Below are positions 36,539 to 42,844 of a stretch of DNA of 42,844 bases, piece after piece (positions within the stretch are counted from its first letter, which is position 1; every line of letters begins with the position of its first letter). The DNA is from Bacteroidota bacterium. Its GTDB lineage: Bacteria; Bacteroidota; Bacteroidia; Chitinophagales; Chitinophagaceae. Location of the stretch: NCBI GenBank assembly GCA_005884665.1, contig VBAT01000034.1, positions 1 through 42,844 on the forward strand, given 5' to 3'. The notes below the pieces were generated by a model. That model was not told the DNA's origin and searched no databases. It saw only the letters and a list, made by a program, of their open reading frames with translations. A program made the translations under genes and the position numbers.

Positions 36539-36590
36539 CCCTCTCCTTGCTTCTCCCGCTGTTAGCGGGATCGCAATGACGGGGAGAGGG
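36539..36590. repeat. Nested imperfect palindrome, REP-like (52 nt)
   Basis: Three nested complementary arms: CCCTCTCC (36539-36546) with GGAGAGGG (36583-36590), TTGC (36547-36550) with GCAA (36573-36576), and TCCCGCT (36554-36560) with AGCGGGA (36564-36570), around a GTT loop. It contains the minus-strand phrase GTCATTGCGA, seen in dispersed repeats of many bacteria. There is no T run, so it is not a terminator. Confidence 0.55.
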
Positions 36591-36846
36591 ACGATACTAC
36601 TGCGTTCCGCCAAACTTCAGAAGTACCAAATCAACCTCATATACACTCGACATTTCTGGAATCTTTCTTGCCTCCGGTCGTGATGACAATGGAGTGATAG
36701 CGACAGTCTGCACACAAATCCGTGGCTTCGCAATGTTAACTATGATGCAAAGCTCCGTACATGGAAACCACGATTCCTGCATCTGGCATCTCGTACCCAG
36801 CATCCTCTCTGTTAACGACTAACGACGCCGGACCTATTACTCCCGA

Positions 36847-38475
<1,629 letters not shown>

Positions 38476-38597
38476 TTAAATTTTTTAAGTCTGCAAAGGT
38501 AAACTAAATACGCAGCCGTTGCAAGAAATTGGAGCTATATACACGGAATTAACAGGATAATTCGACAATTTGATGCCGCCCACAGGCGGGAGAAAAT

Positions 38598-38641
38598 GAA
38601 AAACCCGCCTCATCCCTTTATCCAGGATTCGACGGGTTTAT
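38598..38641 (-). terminator. Intrinsic terminator of the groES-groEL operon
   Basis: AAACCCG (38601-38607) pairs with CGGGTTT (38633-38639), with an inner ATCC/GGAT stem. On the minus strand it continues TTTTTCATTTT. It is about 65 nt beyond the groEL stop at 38705. Confidence 0.75.
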
Positions 38642-38704
38642 ATTTCTTACTGCGATGGCTCCGGACTATTGACTCTGCTGTCCGCTCTCGCTCTTCGCAC
38701 TTTC

Positions 38705-40339
38705 TTAGTATCCCATATCTCCCATGCCCGGTGCACCATGGCTATGCGGAGCTTCTTCTTTCTTAGGTTTGTCAGCTATCACACATTCAGTGGTAAGCAA
38801 CATACCAGCAATAGAAGCTGCGTTTTCCAAAGCGATGCGGGTAACCTTGGTCGGGTCGATTACACCAGCTTTCAGCAGGTTCTCATATTCTTCAGTTCTT
38901 GCGTTGAAGCCATAATCACCTTTTCCTTCTTTTACTTTCTGTACGACGATCGAACCTTCGATTCCTGCATTGGCAACGATTTGGCGAAGCGGCTCTTCCA
39001 GTGCTCTTTTTACGATAATGATACCTGTAGTCTCATCTTCGTTGCTGCCCTTGAATTTCTCCAGTGATTCGATAGCACGGATGAAAGCAACACCACCACC
39101 GGGAACAATACCTTCTTCCACGGCAGCTCTTGTAGCGTGCAATGCGTCGTCTACGCGATCCTTCTTTTCTTTCATCTCCATTTCAGTAGCGGCACCTACA
39201 TTTAATACAGCTACACCACCGCTAAGTTTAGCCAGGCGTTCCTGTAATTTTTCTTTATCATAATCGGAAGTAGTTACTTCAATTTGCGCTTTGATCTGGC
39301 TGATACGCGCATTAATGTCATCTTTCTTGCCTTTACCACCAACGACAGTTGTATTGTCTTTGTCAATAGTAACTGACGAGGCACGGCCAAGATAACTGAG
39401 ATCTGCATTCTCCAGTTTATATCCCTGGTCTTCGCTGATCACGATACCTTTTGTAAGAACAGCTATATCCTGCAGCATTTCTTTCCTGCGATCACCAAAA
39501 CCAGGTGCTTTTACTGCAGCCACTTTAAGTACGCCTTTCAATTTATTTAAGACCAAAACAGCCAGGGCTTCACCTTCAATGTCTTCAGCAATGATCAACA
39601 AAGGAGCACTTTGCTGGGCTACTTTTTCGAGAACATGAACGATGTCCTTCATGTTACTCACCTTTTTATCATAGATCATGATATAAGGATTCTCGAGGAC
39701 AGCTTCCATTTTCTCGCTGTTAGTAACAAAGTAAGGAGAGATATAACCGCGATCGAACTGCATACCTTCTACCACTTCGATACCCGTTTCAGTACCGCGG
39801 GCTTCTTCTACTGTGATCACACCTTCTTTACCCACTTTCTTCATAGCCTCAGCGATAAGTTTGCCAATTTCTGGATCATTGTTGGCGGAAATAGCTGCTA
39901 CCTGCTGAATTTTATTGGTATCATTACCAACAGCCTGTGACTGTGTTTTCAGGTGTTCGACTATTTTGGATACAGCCTTATCAATACCTCTTTTCAGATC
40001 CATCGGGTTAGAACCGGCAGCTACCATCTTCAAGCCTTCGCTGATAATGGATTGGGCCAGTACGGTAGCAGTAGTCGTACCATCTCCGGCAATATCTGCG
40101 GTTTTGGAAGCTACTTCTTTTACCATCTGGGCACCCATATTTTCAATTGGGTCTTCGAGCTCAATTTCTTTAGCTACAGTGACCCCGTCCTTAGTAATAG
40201 AAGGAGCGCCGAATTTTTTTTCTAAAACCACGTTGCGGCCTTTGGGACCCAGTGTGACTTTAACAGCGTTGGAAAGAATATCCACGCCTTTCTTCATTTT
40301 ATTCCTTGCTTCAATATCGAAGAAGAGTTGTTTTGCCAT
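38705..40339 (-). CDS. groL: 60 kDa chaperonin GroEL
   Basis: Cytoplasmic ATP-dependent folding chamber subunit, 544 residues. [20 protein letters not shown] opens the equatorial domain. [15 protein letters not shown] and the nucleotide loop [12 protein letters not shown] (Asp86) follow. Apical-domain landmarks are [19 protein letters not shown] and [20 protein letters not shown]. The second equatorial part has [20 protein letters not shown]. The C-terminus is [13 protein letters not shown] rather than the GGM-rich tail of E. coli, as usual in Bacteroidota. It follows groES by 41 nt and is closed by a terminator. No CIRCE operator was found upstream of groES. Confidence 0.98.
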   Translation of the reverse strand: MAKQLFFDIEARNKMKKGVDILSNAVKVTLGPKGRNVVLEKKFGAPSITKDGVTVAKEIELEDPIENMGAQMVKEVASKTADIAGDGTTTATVLAQSIISEGLKMVAAGSNPMDLKRGIDKAVSKIVEHLKTQSQAVGNDTNKIQQVAAISANNDPEIGKLIAEAMKKVGKEGVITVEEARGTETGIEVVEGMQFDRGYISPYFVTNSEKMEAVLENPYIMIYDKKVSNMKDIVHVLEKVAQQSAPLLIIAEDIEGEALAVLVLNKLKGVLKVAAVKAPGFGDRRKEMLQDIAVLTKGIVISEDQGYKLENADLSYLGRASSVTIDKDNTTVVGGKGKKDDINARISQIKAQIEVTTSDYDKEKLQERLAKLSGGVAVLNVGAATEMEMKEKKDRVDDALHATRAAVEEGIVPGGGVAFIRAIESLEKFKGSNEDETTGIIIVKRALEEPLRQIVANAGIEGSIVVQKVKEGKGDYGFNARTEEYENLLKAGVIDPTKVTRIALENAASIAGMLLTTECVIADKPKKEEAPHSHGAPGMGDMGY

Positions 40340-40380
40340 AATATTTAATTTGAAAATTAGATAATTTGAAAATTTGAAAA

Positions 40381-40662
40381 TTAAACGATCGCGAGAATGT
40401 CAGATTCTCTCATGATCAGGTAATCTTCACCTTCGATCACGATCTCTGTCCCGGCATATTTACCATACAGGACTGTATCGCCTGATTTTACGGTAACGGG
40501 TTCGTCTTTTTTACCAGGACCAGCAGCAATTACAGTACCGCGCTGAGGTTTCTCTTTAGCTGTATCGGGGATGATGATACCGCCGGCAGTTTTTTCTTCG
40601 GCAGGCGCCGCTTTCACAATTACCCTGTCATGCAATGGGGTAATGTTAACTTTCTTAGCCAT
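40381..40662 (-). CDS. groES: 10 kDa co-chaperonin GroES
   Basis: 93 residues from the ATG at 40662: [20 protein letters not shown], then the mobile loop [19 protein letters not shown] that contacts Gro[12 protein letters not shown] and [20 protein letters not shown], then [10 protein letters not shown], complete the fold. The frame extends 99 nt upstream with low-complexity sequence, which is rejected as coding. It caps the GroEL ring and is cotranscribed with groL, 41 nt upstream of it. The 200 nt upstream hold no CIRCE element, so control by HrcA is not supported. Confidence 0.97.
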   Translation of the reverse strand: MAKKVNITPLHDRVIVKAAPAEEKTAGGIIIPDTAKEKPQRGTVIAAGPGKKDEPVTVKSGDTVLYGKYAGTEIVIEGEDYLIMRESDILAIV

Positions 40663-40910
40663 AATTGTATTGATTTTTTGTTTTTTTTTATATGTCCCGC
40701 CTTCCCCATCTCCTGTTGCCGACCGCACGCGCAATGGTGGCGCAGGTACTGGTGACAACAATAAGCTGTGGCGGAAGGACGGCGAAGGTACAGGAAATTG
40801 TGTGCCATTCAGGAGTAATATGAAAATTTTTCAGTTTGCTGACATTTGTATTCAATAGTCCGGGAAAAGACTATCGTTAATGACAAATTTTCACTTCAAA
40901 CGTCATCATT

Positions 40911-40943
40911 ATCAAAATAAAAGACCGCCCTTGCAGGCGGTCG
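40911..40943 (-). terminator. Intrinsic terminator after the beta-propeller T9SS gene
   Basis: GACCGCC (40923-40929) pairs with GGCGGTC (40936-40942) around a short loop. On the minus strand it runs into TTTTATTTTG. It is 30 nt past the stop at 40972. Confidence 0.85.
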
Positions 40944-40971
40944 GTCAATAATATATGAATGATTTTGAACG

Positions 40972-42844
40972 CTACTGTTTCACCACTTTACTGGCAAAAC
41001 CAGACCCGTCTATCGTCGCTCTGAGGACATAAGTCCCGCTTCCCAATTTTTCCCCTGGTATTGCGAGCTTAAGCATTTGTTCACCCTGCCCAAACTGCTG
41101 GCTGGCGACCAATCTTCCGTTCATGTCAAACAACCTGAGCTCAGGTTTTCCTTTGGGTTCCCGGGCGAGCTGTACTGTAATGTCATCGTGGAACGGGTTG
41201 GCCAATACAGTTATTCCCTGCGGGACCAATGGAGCTTTAATAAGAATTGAGTTGCTAAATTTGAAATTTCCGTCGATATCAACCGTTTTGAGACGGTAGT
41301 AGTTGTATTCTGCCAGCGGTGACCTGTCAAGATAGCTGTAATCCAACCGGCTGTCGCTGTTGCCGGCCGCAGGCACCACGGCAATCTTTCTGAAACTGAT
41401 CCCATCGGTTGATCTTTCCAGTTCAAATTGTTTACTGTTTAATTCCATGCTCGTTGACCAATGCAATAAAGCGTTCTTATTCTGAAGAGCTCCACTAAAA
41501 TCAGTCAATGTTACCGGTAAGCCCGCCAGTGTCAACACGGTTTTCCACATACCGTAACCATGCGTACCTACTAACAAGGTATTGTCGGTCGTGCGCAATG
41601 CAAGACTTGTAACAACCGCATTGCCGAGCTGGGTAGCTCCTTCCTGCACCCAATCAGTAGTTAATGGGTTTGTAGTAGCCAATAATCCTATTGATGTTCC
41701 AACAAAGTATACGATATTACTACCAACAATTGCAATAGCTGAACTGCGGGCAGATGGCAGCGTCACATTTCGTTCAACATTTGTCCAGGTCGGTGTCGCT
41801 GAATTTGCATTGCCTGTCCACCAAATATTGACGATGCCATAATTGGAAAAAGTAACGAGAACGGTATCATCATTCCGCGGATTGACTGCTATGCTGCTAA
41901 TATATCCTGCAGGAAGACCGCTGCTGATATTAACCGGCGCTGTACCCGCCGGAACAACTGCCGGATCATCAAGCCTCAATACTTTCGAATCATTGGTGCC
42001 GATAAATAAACTTGAAGTTGCAGAACTATAAGGCCCCCTTGTCGTGGCCAGGGCTGTAATGTAATTTGAAGATGCTACCCCATTACCTGCGGCCGTCCCA
42101 ACGCCTGTCATTTCAGTCCAACCTGAAACGTTAGTAGCAGTATGCGCCGACAAATACCTGTACAAGCTGCTATCACTTGCATAATACAATGTATCCGTAT
42201 TATCGGGATCATTATAAAAGTATGTAACAAATAAACCGCTGTTAACCGCGGTTGTAGGCCTGATATTCGTTGTCGATCCCAATGCACTCGTCGAGTTTCT
42301 TCTCCGTATATCGCCCTGTTGAGAAGTGACGAACTCATAAGTACTGCCTGCTATATCCCTTGTCAATCCAACAGCTCCTCCATCTCCACTGTACACCTGC
42401 TCATAATTACTTCCGGTACCTCCAATATTGCGTGTACATCCATTATCCTGGGCGCCACCGATCACTTTATCATTACCTGTTCGGGGATCGATCGCTACTT
42501 TATAATATTGATACGTGCGGTAATCGGTATTGACCTGTGTCCAGCTAACGGTTGCCGCCTTATTATCGAGAGTTCGCTGGATCCCCCCGTCATCGCCACA
42601 TAACATTATATCATCATTGGCTGGCGAAAAAGCAATCGCATGAATATCGGAATGTGAATTGGTGTATAGTGCATAGCCGGCCGGTGAGGCATATCCTCCA
42701 ATCCTGGTAGCAGTGGCGGGGCTTAACGGTCCGAGAGCAAGCCGATAAATATTTGTACCGCCGATAAAGATCATCGTATCGGATTCAGGATGAACTGAAA
42801 CAATAAGATCATATCCACCCTGGACGGCAAATGGATCATTTCCC
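40972..42844 (-). CDS. Secreted beta-propeller (VPS10/sialidase-like) protein with T9SS type A domain, 5' end cut by window
   Basis: The frame is open to the window edge, so the ATG at 42774 is internal; residues before it read DPFAVQGGYDLIVSVHPESD. The visible 620 residues hold repeated blades of the sortilin/BNR type: GGYDLIVSVHPESDTMIFIGG, IHAIAFSPANDDIMLCGDDGG, ISSIAVNPRNDDTVLVTFSN, TSLALRTTDNTLLVGTHGYG. Each blade has a D-x-x-x-V/L-V/M turn, and GGIQRTLDN-like ends are typical of this class. An FN3-like domain (YYRLKTVDIDG) and a T9SS type A domain (VLANPFHDDITVQL, GTYVLRA, ending SKVVKQ) finish the protein. Neither the signal peptide nor the catalytic residues are visible. It has its own terminator. 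Confidence 0.85.
   Translation of the reverse strand, partial: GNDPFAVQGGYDLIVSVHPESDTMIFIGGTNIYRLALGPLSPATATRIGGYASPAGYALYTNSHSDIHAIAFSPANDDIMLCGDDGGIQRTLDNKAATVSWTQVNTDYRTYQYYKVAIDPRTGNDKVIGGAQDNGCTRNIGGTGSNYEQVYSGDGGAVGLTRDIAGSTYEFVTSQQGDIRRRNSTSALGSTTNIRPTTAVNSGLFVTYFYNDPDNTDTLYYASDSSLYRYLSAHTATNVSGWTEMTGVGTAAGNGVASSNYITALATTRGPYSSATSSLFIGTNDSKVLRLDDPAVVPAGTAPVNISSGLPAGYISSIAVNPRNDDTVLVTFSNYGIVNIWWTGNANSATPTWTNVERNVTLPSARSSAIAIVGSNIVYFVGTSIGLLATTNPLTTDWVQEGATQLGNAVVTSLALRTTDNTLLVGTHGYGMWKTVLTLAGLPVTLTDFSGALQNKNALLHWSTSMELNSKQFELERSTDGISFRKIAVVPAAGNSDSRLDYSYLDRSPLAEYNYYRLKTVDIDGNFKFSNSILIKAPLVPQGITVLANPFHDDITVQLAREPKGKPELRLFDMNGRLVASQQFGQGEQMLKLAIPGEKLGSGTYVLRATIDGSGFASKVVKQ

Larger units (their letters stand above)
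36146..36846. other. 700-nt gene-free spacer made of dispersed repeats and one orphan terminator
   Basis: No protein is supported. From left: GATGC/GCATC-type phrases and accggtcactggttgccggttac-like phrases (36165-36272); an intrinsic terminator on the minus strand (36275-36305); a possible short transcript above it (to about 36440); a nested inverted repeat (36539-36590); and another GCATC cluster (36775-36800) just past the ABC-F stop. The composition suggests accumulated degenerate repeats rather than lost genes. Confidence 0.5.

Noticed and set aside
36597-36803. 68-aa minus-strand open frame in the spacer after the ABC-F gene
   Set aside because: Its translation has no family character and runs through GCATC-type repeats and palindrome-flanking sequence; an open frame by chance is the simpler reading.
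40663-40860. CIRCE operator or other heat-shock site upstream of groES
   Set aside because: No TTAGCACTC-N9-GAGTGCTAA or close variant was found on reading both strands.

Overview
The window reads as chromosome of a member of the Bacteroidota, most likely Chitinophagaceae or a close relative. The supporting signs are at least five secreted proteins with type IX secretion system (T9SS) type A C-terminal sorting domains, a DUF151/UVR nuclease tail, a PorT-like barrel, a type II IlvE, a TAnnTTTG-type promoter -7 element, and sparse Shine-Dalgarno sequences. The family assignment is an inference from protein style. No tRNA, rRNA, CRISPR array, integrase or insertion sequence was seen.

Layout. 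(1) 1-4087, plus strand except one gene: the cut-off end of a bifunctional nuclease, ispE, a minus-strand VOC protein, then rocD and a VIT1/CCC1-type metal transporter 15 nt apart. (2) 4391-24753, all minus strand: a 20 kb block of seven large secreted surface proteins. Two (972 and 758 aa) are beta-solenoid-type proteins with T9SS domains. The next four form two tandem gene pairs, each a large protein ending in a two-loop dockerin-like module without a T9SS domain, followed within 19-22 nt by a 394-aa protein that does carry one. The last is a 2078-aa protein with the same dockerin-like module, but the module is interrupted by a pectate-lyase-like plus double-PKD block and its end is frameshifted. 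(3) 25067-30926, minus strand: a small membrane protein, an outer-membrane barrel, an SDR oxidoreductase, and an EamA exporter - GNAT - GNAT - ilvE operon. (4) 31143-34572, plus strand: a MocR-type regulator divergent from the exporter operon, with an inverted repeat between them, and a DUF3857 protein. (5) 34728-40662, minus strand: an APC permease whose start codon is separated from its body by an A7 frameshift, a repeat-rich spacer, an ABC-F ATPase with one degenerate ATP site, and groES-groEL. (6) 40972-42844: the C-terminal part of a beta-propeller T9SS protein, cut by the window edge.

How it fits together. Housekeeping genes flank the surface-protein block. The most unusual material is in that block. 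The duplicated pairs suggest, as a hypothesis, that a T9SS-sorted small protein helps export or display a neighbouring dockerin-like protein that has no sorting signal of its own. The third copy has no such partner, carries an inserted enzyme-like block, and has lost the reading frame in its second loop. Strong intrinsic terminators after most minus-strand units allow transcription units to be delimited with some confidence.
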